Positions 55,865 through 64,000 of a stretch of 64,000 nt of DNA are shown piece by piece. The DNA comes from Enterobacter dykesii (GTDB taxonomy: Bacteria; Pseudomonadota; Gammaproteobacteria; Enterobacterales; Enterobacteriaceae). Position numbers and translations under genes: made by a program. Where the stretch lies: positions 2,914,001 through 2,978,000 of the forward strand of contig NZ_CP126604.1 in NCBI RefSeq assembly GCF_008364625.2, in the 5' to 3' direction. The notes under the pieces were generated by a model. That model did no database searches and was not told the origin of the DNA. It was given only the letters and a program-made list of their open reading frames with translations. The stretch's first letter is position 1. Each line of letters starts with the position of its first letter.

Positions 55865-58800
55865 ATGAATAAACAATACCAGCGGGTTTTGGTTACCACC
55901 CCACATCCTTTAATACGACTTGTCTGTCTGGGCCTGGTCACCTTTATCTTTACCTTATTTTCGCTGGAGCTCACCCGGTTCGGCACCCTGCTGGCCCCCC
56001 TCTGGTTCCCCACCGCCATTATGATGGTGGCGTTTTACCGCCATGCAGGAAAAATGTGGCCCGGAATCGCCCTGGCCTGTTCGTTTGGCAATATCCTGGC
56101 CACCTGGATGCTCTTTTCGTGGGGATCGATAAACCTTACCTACACCTCAGTTAACGTGGTTGAAGCCTTTATCGGTGCGTTGTTGTTGCGCAAGTTGCTC
56201 CCATGGTACAACCCGCTGCAGAATCTGAATGACTGGATCCGCGTGGCCATCGGCAGCGCGGTGATACCGCCGCTGGTTGGCGGCTTGCTGGTTTCCCTGC
56301 TGGCGCCCGGCCCCGAACCCCTGCGTAATTTCTTCGTCTGGGTGTTATCCGAAGCCATCGGCGCGCTGGCGGTGGTTCCGCTGGGGCTGTTGTTTAAACC
56401 GCATTATCTGCTGCGCCACCGTGACCCGAGACTGCTGCTGGAAACCCTGACCACGCTGGCCGTAACGCTGGCCCTCAGTTGGGCAGCCATCACCTGGCTG
56501 CCGTGGCCTTTCACCTGCGTTATCGTTTTGCTTATGTGGAGCGCCGTGCGCTTGCCGCGAATGGAAGCGTTCCTGGTGTTTCTGGTCACCGTGATGGTTG
56601 TGTCGCTGATGATTGCCCAAAATCCTGTGGCGCTGACAACCCAGCACGTCGGGGCGATGCTGAACGCTCCCTGGCTGCCGTTCCTGATGCTGCTCCTGCC
56701 TGCCAACGTGATGACCATGGTGATGTACGCCTTCCGCGCCGAGCGCAAACACATCACCGAAAGCGAGGAGCGTTTCCGCAATGCGATGGAGTATTCCGCG
56801 ATTGGCATGGCGCTGGTCAGCATTGAGGGCAAATGGCTGCAGGCTAACAAGGCGCTGTGCAATTTCCTCGGCTACAGCCAGACGGAGCTCCAGTCGCTGA
56901 CCTTCCAGCAGCTCACCTGGCCGGAAGATCTGCACACCGACCTGGAACAGCTCGAACAGCTGGTCAACGGCGACATCAATACCTATACCCTCGAGAAGCG
57001 CTATTACACCCGCGACGGGGAAGTAGTCTGGGCGCTCCTTGCCGTCTCCGTCGTGCGCCATGCCGACGGTTCGCCGCTCTATTTTATTGCTCAGATTGAA
57101 GACATTAATGACCTGAAGCAGACCGAGTGGGTTAATAAACGCCTGATGGAGCGCATTACGCTCGCCAACGAAGCGGGCGGCATCGGCATCTGGGAGTGGG
57201 ATCTGGAGCCGGACATTATCAGCTGGGACAAGCGGATGTTTGAGCTGTATGAAATCCCGCCGCACATCAAGCCCACCTGGCAGCTCTGGCATGACACGAT
57301 GCTGCCGGAAGATCGTGCCCACGCCGAGCAGGTGCTGCGGGACTCGCTGATATCCCGCCTGCCGTTTAAGCTGGAATTTCGCATCCGCGTGAAGGAAGGC
57401 GTGCGTCATATTCGCTCCCTGGCGAACCGGGTGCTCAATAAGCAGGGTGAAGTCGAACGGCTGCTCGGTATCAACATGGATATGACCGAGGTTAAGCAGC
57501 TCAACGAAGCGCTCTTCCAGGAAAAAGAGCGTCTGCACATTACCCTTGATTCCATCGGTGAAGCGGTGCTGTGTACCGATATCAACATGAACGTCACCTT
57601 TATGAACCCGGTGGCCGAAAAAATGAGCGGCTGGCTGCAGACCGAGGCTATCGGCCAGCCGATCCTGAAGGTGCTGCACATCACCTTTGGTGAAAAAGGG
57701 CCGCTGATGGAGAATATTCACAGCGGCGATATGTCCCGTTCCGATATCGATCAGGACGTGGTGCTGAACTGCCGTACCGGCGGCAATTTTGATATTCACT
57801 ACAGCATTACGCCGCTCAGCACGCTGGACGGGCAGAATATTGGCTCGGTTATCGTGATTCAGGACGTAACCGAGTCGCGCAAGATGCTGCGTCAGCTGAG
57901 CTATAGCGCCTCCCACGATGCCCTGACCCATCTGGCAAACCGGGTCAGCTTCGAAAATCATCTCAAACGACTCCTGCAGACCGTTCGCGAAACGCGCCAG
58001 CGCCATGCCCTGGTCTTTATCGATCTCGACCGCTTCAAAGCCGTCAACGATACGGCAGGCCATGCGGCGGGCGATGCCCTGCTGCGGGAGCTCTCTTCCC
58101 TGATGTTGACCATGCTCCGCTCCAGCGACGTGCTGGCGCGTCTGGGCGGAGATGAGTTCGGGTTACTGCTGCCTGACTGCAATATTGAAAGCGCGCGCTA
58201 TATTGCCGGGCGTCTGATCCACACGATCAATGACTATCACTTTATGTGGGAAGGCCGCCTGCACCGGATTGGCGCCAGCGCAGGTATCACGCTGATTGAT
58301 GAAAATAACCATCAGGCGTCAGAAATCATGTCGCAGGCGGATATTGCCTGTTATGCCTCGAAAAACAGCGGGCGCGGCATGGTGACGGTTTACGAACCCC
58401 AGCAGGAGCGGGATCACAACACGCGCAGCATGATGTCGCTTGATGAACAGTGGCACATGATTAAAGACAATCACCTGATGATGATCGCCCGCAGCGTCGC
58501 CTCCCCGCGTATCCCTGAAAGCAGTAATTTCTGGCTGCTGTCGTTACGCCTCTGGACCAGCCAGGGCGAAGTCCAGGAAGAGCATGCCTTCCGCTCGGGC
58601 CTGGCAGAGCCTGAGCTTTTGCACGCCCTCGACAGGCGCATTTTTAATGAGTTTTTCCGCGCCTCTGCCGCCCAGATCGCCAGTAAAGGCATGGGAGTGG
58701 CGCTGCCGCTATCTGAGGCCGGTTTAGCCAGCGTAACGCTGGTCGATGAACTTCTCGACCTGCTGGATAAAAGCCCCATGCCGGGCCGTCTCCTGCATCT

Positions 58801-59194
58801 TGTTATCTCTGCCGACGTGGTGTGCAGCCCGGATAAAAACCTGCAGCGGAGTCTGCAAAAGCTTCGTCAGGCGGGCTGCCGCGTGATCTTCAGCCAGGTG
58901 GGCCGCGACATGAACGTCTTTACCCACCTGACCGCCAATATGGCCGACTATCTGATGCTGGACGCGGAGGTGGTAAGCAACGTGTATGGCAACCTGATGG
59001 ATGAGATGATGGTGACAATTGTTCAGGGCCACGCCCAGCGTCTGGGGATGAAAACCATCGCGGGCCCGTGCAATCAGCCCATCATGATGGATACGCTCTC
59101 CGGCATCGGCATTGATTTCATCTATGGCGACACTATCGCCGAGCCGCAGCCATTAGATCTTCTGCTCAACACCAGCTATTTCGCCATCAACTGA
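55865..59194 (+). CDS. dgcE: Membrane diguanylate cyclase DgcE (YegE), MASE1-PAS-GGDEF-degenerate EAL
   Basis: 1109 residues from the ATG at 55865 (MNKQYQRVLV, aligning with E. coli MSKQSQHVLI); an ATG eight codons upstream is also possible. The N-terminal MASE1 membrane domain spans to about residue 295, then three PAS/PAC regions. The GGDEF active site lies at 761-765 with the inhibitory RxxD (RSSD) five residues upstream. The C-terminal domain is EAL-like but lacks the EAL signature, so only c-di-GMP synthesis is expected. In E. coli it heads the cascade activating csgD and biofilm formation. Confidence 0.95.
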   Translation: MNKQYQRVLVTTPHPLIRLVCLGLVTFIFTLFSLELTRFGTLLAPLWFPTAIMMVAFYRHAGKMWPGIALACSFGNILATWMLFSWGSINLTYTSVNVVEAFIGALLLRKLLPWYNPLQNLNDWIRVAIGSAVIPPLVGGLLVSLLAPGPEPLRNFFVWVLSEAIGALAVVPLGLLFKPHYLLRHRDPRLLLETLTTLAVTLALSWAAITWLPWPFTCVIVLLMWSAVRLPRMEAFLVFLVTVMVVSLMIAQNPVALTTQHVGAMLNAPWLPFLMLLLPANVMTMVMYAFRAERKHITESEERFRNAMEYSAIGMALVSIEGKWLQANKALCNFLGYSQTELQSLTFQQLTWPEDLHTDLEQLEQLVNGDINTYTLEKRYYTRDGEVVWALLAVSVVRHADGSPLYFIAQIEDINDLKQTEWVNKRLMERITLANEAGGIGIWEWDLEPDIISWDKRMFELYEIPPHIKPTWQLWHDTMLPEDRAHAEQVLRDSLISRLPFKLEFRIRVKEGVRHIRSLANRVLNKQGEVERLLGINMDMTEVKQLNEALFQEKERLHITLDSIGEAVLCTDINMNVTFMNPVAEKMSGWLQTEAIGQPILKVLHITFGEKGPLMENIHSGDMSRSDIDQDVVLNCRTGGNFDIHYSITPLSTLDGQNIGSVIVIQDVTESRKMLRQLSYSASHDALTHLANRVSFENHLKRLLQTVRETRQRHALVFIDLDRFKAVNDTAGHAAGDALLRELSSLMLTMLRSSDVLARLGGDEFGLLLPDCNIESARYIAGRLIHTINDYHFMWEGRLHRIGASAGITLIDENNHQASEIMSQADIACYASKNSGRGMVTVYEPQQERDHNTRSMMSLDEQWHMIKDNHLMMIARSVASPRIPESSNFWLLSLRLWTSQGEVQEEHAFRSGLAEPELLHALDRRIFNEFFRASAAQIASKGMGVALPLSEAGLASVTLVDELLDLLDKSPMPGRLLHLVISADVVCSPDKNLQRSLQKLRQAGCRVIFSQVGRDMNVFTHLTANMADYLMLDAEVVSNVYGNLMDEMMVTIVQGHAQRLGMKTIAGPCNQPIMMDTLSGIGIDFIYGDTIAEPQPLDLLLNTSYFAIN

Positions 59195-60031
59195 CGGCGT
59201 CCAGCCGTCGGTGTACCAGATGTGCAGCAGCGCGTAAGAGCGCCACGGCTGCCAGCGTTCGGCATAACGACGAATTTGCGCGGGCGTCATCCCGGCAAAG
59301 CGTTGCTTAATCAGATAATCATCCGGCAGAAAGACATCTTTCGCCTGCCAGCCGCGCAGGGCCAGGTAGTTTGCCGTCCAGCGCCCTATCCCCGGCCGCT
59401 GCTGTAGCGCCTTCATCCCGGCCTCAATATTCTCGGGCGGGAAAAGCGGAAATGTCCCGTCAATGACCGACTGCGCCAGGTGAATTAACGACTCCGCGCG
59501 CTTTACCGGCATGCCCAACGCTTTCAGCGCCAGCGGGTCCGCTGCCGCCAGCGCGTCCGGCGTGGGAAAGCAGAGATAGCCCGCACAGTCCGCCACCGGT
59601 TCGCCGCACAGTGCCACCACGCGCGAAGTCAGTTTCGCCGCCATCGCCACGCTCACCAGTTGCCCGAGGATCGCCCGGACGCCCTGCTCGTACGCGTCCA
59701 TCGCCCCCGGTAAACGCAAGCCTGGCAGGGCAGCACCGAGATCGCCCAGCGTATCCGCGATGTGCTGCGGGTTGCAGGTGAGATCGAACAGGCGCTCTAT
59801 GCGTTCAAGGCACGTCTGCGCAACCGGAATTAACCCCGGGCTGAGCGTGACGGTCAGCGTATGGGTGGCGATATCCGGCGTGACGCGAAATATTCCCTGA
59901 TGCCCTTCGCAGGCAAAACTGCGCTCGTAATAGTCGTGCGTGACGGTTTCAATGCCCGACACCGCACGCGCGCCAAGAAAGCCAAACATCCACTGCCAGT
60001 CGTAAGGGGGAAGCCAGTTCAGGGTGTACAT
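59153..60031 (-). CDS. alkA: 3-methyladenine DNA glycosylase II
   Basis: Removes alkylated bases. 292 residues from the ATG at 60031 (MYTLNWLPPYDW), behind a GGAGAG site; 29 extra in-frame residues upstream are not family sequence. The helix-hairpin-helix is RPGIGRWTANY, and the catalytic Asp lies in FLPDDYLIKQRF. The C-terminus is about 10 residues longer than E. coli AlkA and overlaps the 3' end of dgcE by 42 bases on the other strand. No Ada domain is attached. Confidence 0.95.
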   Translation of the reverse strand: MYTLNWLPPYDWQWMFGFLGARAVSGIETVTHDYYERSFACEGHQGIFRVTPDIATHTLTVTLSPGLIPVAQTCLERIERLFDLTCNPQHIADTLGDLGAALPGLRLPGAMDAYEQGVRAILGQLVSVAMAAKLTSRVVALCGEPVADCAGYLCFPTPDALAAADPLALKALGMPVKRAESLIHLAQSVIDGTFPLFPPENIEAGMKALQQRPGIGRWTANYLALRGWQAKDVFLPDDYLIKQRFAGMTPAQIRRYAERWQPWRSYALLHIWYTDGWTPSVDGEIAGVEQKI

Positions 60032-60161
60032 CGTCTCTCCTTTTGGGTTCTCCACAGCATAAACGGAAAGGTCCTGTTTTGCCTTGCTTTCATATTCCTG
60101 TTGTCGCCATGAAGACATTTCGTTAAAGTCTCGCCCCTTCTCACTGGCATGGGGATTTATC

Positions 60162-61514
60162 GTGTTTATTGGATTCGACTACGGTACGGCAAACTGCTCG
60201 GTTGCGATTATGCAAAACGGGCAGCCACGGCTCCTGAAAATGGAAAAAGAGAGCACGCTGCTGCCGTCAATGCTCTGCGCGCCGACGCGTGAAGCGGTGA
60301 GCGAATGGCTGTTCCGCCACCATCAGGTTCCGGCCACGGCGGCGGAGACCCAGGCGCTGCTGCGCCGGGCGGTCAGCTTTAACCGCGAGGAAGACATCGA
60401 CGTTACGCCGTCCAGCGTGCAGTTCGGCCTCTCTTCGCTTGGGCACTACATTGAAGATCCTGAAGAGGTCTACTTCGTTAAGTCGCCAAAATCCTTCCTC
60501 GGCGCCAGCGGGCTGAAGCCGCAGCAGGTAGCGATGTTCGAAGACCTGGTGTGCGCGATGATGCTGCATATTCGCAATCAGGCGCAGACGCAGGTCTCCG
60601 ATGTGATTACCCAGGCGGTGATTGGCCGCCCGATCAACTTCCAGGGGCTGGGCGGCGATGAGGCCAACCAGCAGGCGCAGGGGATCCTTGAACGCGCGGC
60701 GCACCGGGCAGGCTTCCGCGACGTGGTGTTCCAGTACGAGCCGGTTGCCGCGGGGCTGGACTTTGAAGCCACGCTGACGGAAGAGAAGCGCGTGTTAGTC
60801 GTGGATATCGGCGGGGGCACCACGGACTGCTCGCTGCTGTTGATGGGACCGCAGTGGCATAATCGTCGCGATCGTGAAAACAGCCTGCTCGGGCACAGCG
60901 GCTGCCGCGTAGGCGGTAACGATCTCGATATCGCGCTGGCATTCAAGAGCCTGATGCCGCTGCTCGGCATGGGCGGGCAAACCGAAAAAGGCATCGCCCT
61001 GCCGATACTGCCGTGGTGGAACGCAATTGCCATCAACGACGTGCCTGCGCAGAGTGATTTTTACAGCACCGCGAACGGCCGCTTCCTTAACGATCTGGTG
61101 CGTGACGCGCAGGACGCCGAAAAAGTCGCGCTGCTGTACAAAGTGTGGCGTCAGCGCCTGAGCTACCGCGTGGTGCGTACTGCCGAAGAGAGCAAAATAG
61201 CCCTTTCCGACCGTACTGAGCATGCGGTCTCCTTGCCGTTTATCAGCGACGATCTGGCCACCGCGATTTCGCAGGACGGGCTGGAGACGGCGCTCGCGCA
61301 GCCGCTGCAGCGTATTCTGGAGCAGGTGCAGCTGGCGCTGGAGAACGGCAAAGAGAAGCCGGACGTGATTTACCTGACCGGGGGTAGCGCCCGTTCGCCG
61401 CTGATCAAAAAAGCGCTGGCGGAACAGCTGCCGGGCATTCCTATTGCCGGTGGCGATGACTTTGGCTCCGTTACCGCAGGGCTGGCGCGCTGGGCGCAGG
61501 TGATGTTTAGCTAA
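60162..61514 (+). CDS. yegD: YegD, Hsp70/actin-fold putative chaperone
   Basis: 450 residues from the GTG at 60162 (MFIGFDYGTANCSVA), with GGGGA 6 bases upstream; this gives exactly the E. coli length. The phosphate-1 motif is GFDYGTANC, phosphate-2 VDIGGGTTDCS, and adenosine motif LTGGSARSPLI. It is an ATPase-domain-only DnaK relative without the substrate-binding domain. The cellular role is unknown to me. Confidence 0.93.
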   Translation: MFIGFDYGTANCSVAIMQNGQPRLLKMEKESTLLPSMLCAPTREAVSEWLFRHHQVPATAAETQALLRRAVSFNREEDIDVTPSSVQFGLSSLGHYIEDPEEVYFVKSPKSFLGASGLKPQQVAMFEDLVCAMMLHIRNQAQTQVSDVITQAVIGRPINFQGLGGDEANQQAQGILERAAHRAGFRDVVFQYEPVAAGLDFEATLTEEKRVLVVDIGGGTTDCSLLLMGPQWHNRRDRENSLLGHSGCRVGGNDLDIALAFKSLMPLLGMGGQTEKGIALPILPWWNAIAINDVPAQSDFYSTANGRFLNDLVRDAQDAEKVALLYKVWRQRLSYRVVRTAEESKIALSDRTEHAVSLPFISDDLATAISQDGLETALAQPLQRILEQVQLALENGKEKPDVIYLTGGSARSPLIKKALAEQLPGIPIAGGDDFGSVTAGLARWAQVMFS

Positions 61515-61537
61515 TGTTGTTGCGGTCCGGTCTGATA

Positions 61538-61558
61538 CCCTCTCCCACAGGGAGAGGG
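61538..61558. repeat. CCCTCTCCC-type palindrome after yegD
   Basis: CCCTCTCCC, ACA, then GGGAGAGGG: a perfect nine-pair stem about 24 bases after the yegD stop. Without a T run it is unlikely to be a strong terminator. It belongs to the same family as 46141-46185 and 52267-52299. Confidence 0.65.
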
Positions 61559-61604
61559 AGAAAACCGCGGCGCTACTCTCAGACCATTCCTGACAGTCTT
61601 CCAT

Positions 61605-61622
61605 ATTTCCTCCATTTTTCCG
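61605..61622 (+). promoter_or_regulatory. Candidate BaeR box upstream of mdtA
   Basis: ATTTCCTCCATTTTTCCG holds the CTCCAT core of the BaeR consensus (TTTTTCTCCATNATTGGC) and matches it at about 12 of 18 positions, roughly 60 bases before mdtA. In E. coli BaeSR activates mdtABCD. The match is partial. Confidence 0.4.
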
Positions 61623-61683
61623 CTGTGTTAGCTGACTAAACTAGTATCATTCCCCGAAGTATTCAGGATGAGAACGTATAACG

Positions 61684-62886
61684 ATGAAAGGCAGTAACAA
61701 ATCCCGCTGGGCAATCGCCGCTGGCATCATTGTGGTGATCCTTGCCGCCGCATGGTACTGGCACAGTCAATCCGCGAACTCCGCCGCTCCCGCCGGTGCC
61801 ACCGGTCAGGCGCAGCGCCCGGCAGGCGGAGGACGTCACGGCATGCGCGGCGGCGCGCTGGCGCCGGTTCAGGCGGCGACGGCGGTGAATAAAGCCGTTC
61901 CTCGCTATCTCACAGGTCTCGGGACCATTACCGCCGCCAACACCGCCACGGTGCGCAGCCGCGTCGACGGCCAGCTCATCGCGATCCACTTCCAGGAAGG
62001 TCAGCAGGTTAAGGCTGGTGACCTATTGGCGGAAATCGACCCGAGCCAGTTTAAGGTCGCCCTCGCCCAGGCGCAGGGGCAGCTCGCGAAAGACAAAGCC
62101 ACCCTCGCCAACGCCCGGCGCGATTTGGCCCGCTACCAGCAGCTGGTGAAAACCAACCTCGTGTCTCGTCAGGAGCTGGACACCCAGCAGTCGCTGGTCA
62201 GTGAAACGCAGGGCACTATCAAAGCAGATGAAGCCGCCGTCGCCAGCGCACAGCTGCAGCTGGACTGGAGCCGCATCACCGCGCCGATTGACGGGCGCGT
62301 GGGCCTGAAGCAGGTCGATATCGGCAACCAGATCTCCAGCGGCGACACCACGGGCATCGTGGTGATCACCCAGACCCACCCGATTGATTTAGTCTTTACC
62401 CTGCCGGAAAGCGACATTGCGACCGTGGTGCAGGCGCAAAAAGCCGGTAAAGGCCTGGTGGTGGAGGCCTGGGATCGCACCAACAAGCAGAAGTTGAGCG
62501 AGGGTTCCCTGCTCAGTCTGGATAACCAGATCGACACCACCACCGGCACCATCAAGCTCAAAGCGCGCTTTAATAACCAGGACGATGCCCTCTTCCCGAA
62601 CCAGTTCGTCAATGCGCGCATGCTGGTCGCGACCGAAGAGAACGCGGTGGTGATCCCAACGGCTGCGCTGCAGATGGGTAACGAAGGTAACTTCGTCTGG
62701 GTACTTAACGGCGACAATAAGGTCAGCAAGCACCTGGTGAAAACTGGTATTCAGGACAGCCAGACGGTGGTCATCGCCGCCGGCCTTTCCGCAGGCGACC
62801 GCGTGGTTACCGACGGCATTGACCGTCTGACCGAAGGGGCCAAAGTGGAAGTGGTTGAACCTGCGAAACAGGGAGAGAAATCCTGA
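61684..62886 (+). CDS. mdtA: Multidrug efflux membrane fusion protein MdtA
   Basis: 400 residues, periplasmic adaptor of the RND efflux system MdtABC-TolC. One N-terminal membrane/signal segment (about 8-24), a lipoyl half ([18 protein letters not shown]), an alpha-hairpin (about 115-175) and the second lipoyl half ([13 protein letters not shown]) are in order. The C-terminal tail is about 15 residues shorter than E. coli MdtA. The stop overlaps the mdtB start by one base. Confidence 0.95.
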   Translation: MKGSNKSRWAIAAGIIVVILAAAWYWHSQSANSAAPAGATGQAQRPAGGGRHGMRGGALAPVQAATAVNKAVPRYLTGLGTITAANTATVRSRVDGQLIAIHFQEGQQVKAGDLLAEIDPSQFKVALAQAQGQLAKDKATLANARRDLARYQQLVKTNLVSRQELDTQQSLVSETQGTIKADEAAVASAQLQLDWSRITAPIDGRVGLKQVDIGNQISSGDTTGIVVITQTHPIDLVFTLPESDIATVVQAQKAGKGLVVEAWDRTNKQKLSEGSLLSLDNQIDTTTGTIKLKARFNNQDDALFPNQFVNARMLVATEENAVVIPTAALQMGNEGNFVWVLNGDNKVSKHLVKTGIQDSQTVVIAAGLSAGDRVVTDGIDRLTEGAKVEVVEPAKQGEKS

Positions 62887-64000
62887 TGCAGGTGATGCCC
62901 CCAGGCTCTACAGGCGGGCCGTCACGTCTGTTTATCCTTCGTCCTGTCGCCACCACGCTGCTGATGGTGGCGATCCTGCTCGCCGGGATTATCGGCTATC
63001 GCTTCCTGCCCGTCTCGGCGCTGCCGGAGGTGGATTATCCAACCATCCAGGTGGTGACGCTTTATCCTGGCGCCAGCCCGGATGTGGTGACGTCCGCCAT
63101 TACCGCTCCGCTGGAGCGCCAGTTCGGCCAGATGTCGGGGCTAAAACAGATGTCCTCCCAGAGCTCAGGCGGGGCATCCGTCGTGACGCTGCAGTTCCAG
63201 CTGACGCTTTCGCTGGACGTCGCCGAGCAGGAGGTGCAGGCCGCCATCAACGCCGCCACCAACCTGCTGCCGTCGGATCTGCCTAACCCGCCGGTCTACA
63301 GCAAGGTCAACCCGGCGGATCCGCCGATCATGACGCTTGCCGTCACCTCCTCCGCCATGCCGATGACCCAGGTTGAAGACATGGTCGAAACGCGCGTGGC
63401 GCAGAAGATTTCTCAGGTTTCCGGCGTCGGCCTCGTCACGCTGGCGGGCGGCCAGCGTCCCGCCGTGCGCGTGAAGCTTAACGCGCAGGCGATTGCCGCG
63501 CTGGGTCTTACCAGCGAAACCATCCGTACCGCCATCAGCAGCGCCAACGTCAACTCGGCGAAGGGCTCGCTGGACGGCCCCACTCGCGCCGTGACGCTCT
63601 CTGCCAACGATCAGATGCAGTCCGCCGATGAGTACCGTCAGCTGATTATTGCGTACCAGAACGGCGCCCCGGTTCGCCTGGGCGACGTGGCGACCGTGGA
63701 GCAAGGCGCGGAAAACAGCTGGCTGGGGGCCTGGGCCAACAAACAGCAGGCGATCGTGATGAACGTGCAGCGCCAGCCGGGCGCAAACATCATCGAAACC
63801 GCCGACAGCATCCGCGCCATGCTGCCGCAGCTGATCGAAAGCCTGCCGAAATCGGTCAGCGTGAAGGTGCTTTCCGACCGCACCACGAATATTCGCGCGT
63901 CGGTCACCGACACCCAGTTCGAGCTGATGCTGGCGATTGCGCTGGTGGTGATGATCATTTACCTGTTCCTGCGTAACGTCCCGGCGACCATTATTCCCGC
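62886..64000 (+). CDS. mdtB: Multidrug efflux RND transporter MdtB, 5' part
   Basis: The ATG at 62886 overlaps the last base of mdtA. About 371 codons are present and the gene runs off the right edge. The start [24 protein letters not shown] leads into the first membrane helix; RND porter-domain sequence ([36 protein letters not shown]) and the start of the second helix ([17 protein letters not shown]) follow. It works with MdtC as a heterotrimeric proton-driven pump for bile salts and novobiocin in E. coli. Confidence 0.95.
   Translation, partial: MQVMPPGSTGGPSRLFILRPVATTLLMVAILLAGIIGYRFLPVSALPEVDYPTIQVVTLYPGASPDVVTSAITAPLERQFGQMSGLKQMSSQSSGGASVVTLQFQLTLSLDVAEQEVQAAINAATNLLPSDLPNPPVYSKVNPADPPIMTLAVTSSAMPMTQVEDMVETRVAQKISQVSGVGLVTLAGGQRPAVRVKLNAQAIAALGLTSETIRTAISSANVNSAKGSLDGPTRAVTLSANDQMQSADEYRQLIIAYQNGAPVRLGDVATVEQGAENSWLGAWANKQQAIVMNVQRQPGANIIETADSIRAMLPQLIESLPKSVSVKVLSDRTTNIRASVTDTQFELMLAIALVVMIIYLFLRNVPATIIP

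Noticed and set aside
56345..58063. 572-codon open frame opposite dgcE
   Set aside because: Antisense shadow of dgcE; His/Gln-rich with no domain, while the opposite strand encodes clear PAS and GGDEF domains.

Overview
The window is chromosomal DNA from a member of the Enterobacteriaceae. It is most likely Enterobacter (cloacae complex) or a close relative. The evidence is the gene order around his, gnd, galF, the colanic acid genes and the mdt genes, plus protein sequences that closely match the E. coli K-12 proteins I remember in length and motifs, on a GC-rich backbone. The species call rests on recall, not on a search.

Layout. (1) 1-207: the 5' part of yeeZ on the minus strand. (2) 314-7628: the histidine operon on the plus strand, with promoter, hisL leader peptide, attenuator, hisGDCBHAFI and a terminator. 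(3) 7639-12668: wzzB, ugd and gnd on the minus strand, with a divergent UDP-glucuronate 4-epimerase gene (uge) on the plus strand between wzzB and ugd. (4) 12836-26172, minus strand: an O-antigen (rfb) cluster between gnd and galF. Read in the direction of transcription it is JUMPstart/ops, two hexapeptide acyltransferases, rfbB, rfbA, rfbC, an unusual sugar-nucleotide reductase, wzx, a GT2 glycosyltransferase, wzy, two GT4 glycosyltransferases, manC and manB. Most of this block is clearly AT-richer than its surroundings, as expected of a horizontally exchanged serotype locus. (5) 26410-27303: galF. (6) 27480-49946, minus strand: a complete colanic acid cluster, wza-wzb-wzc-wcaABCDEF-gmd-fcl-wcaHI-cpsB-cpsG-wcaJ-wzxC-wcaKLM. 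It is preceded by a long leader that holds its own JUMPstart/ops element. (7) 50640-64000: yegH, asmA, dcd, udk, a large membrane diguanylate cyclase (yegE/dgcE), alkA, yegD, mdtA and the start of mdtB.

How it works together. The two polysaccharide clusters share precursor genes: GDP-mannose is made by two manC/manB pairs, GDP-fucose by gmd/fcl, and UDP-GlcA/GalA by ugd/uge. Both clusters are Wzx/Wzy-dependent. O-units are probably started by WecA encoded elsewhere, since no initiating transferase lies in the rfb block, and WzzB sets chain length. WcaJ starts the colanic acid unit and Wza/Wzb/Wzc export it. An ops element at the head of each cluster implies RfaH antitermination of both.

Points most worth a second look: a tract of nine G inside the O-antigen GT2 gene, which could be a phase-variation switch; two manB copies about 21.5 kb apart that are nearly identical in DNA over 1.3 kb while their manC partners have diverged; and a dTDP-sugar branch without rfbD, whose terminal short-chain reductase has Phe in place of the usual catalytic Tyr. 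No mobile element, CRISPR array, rRNA or tRNA was seen.
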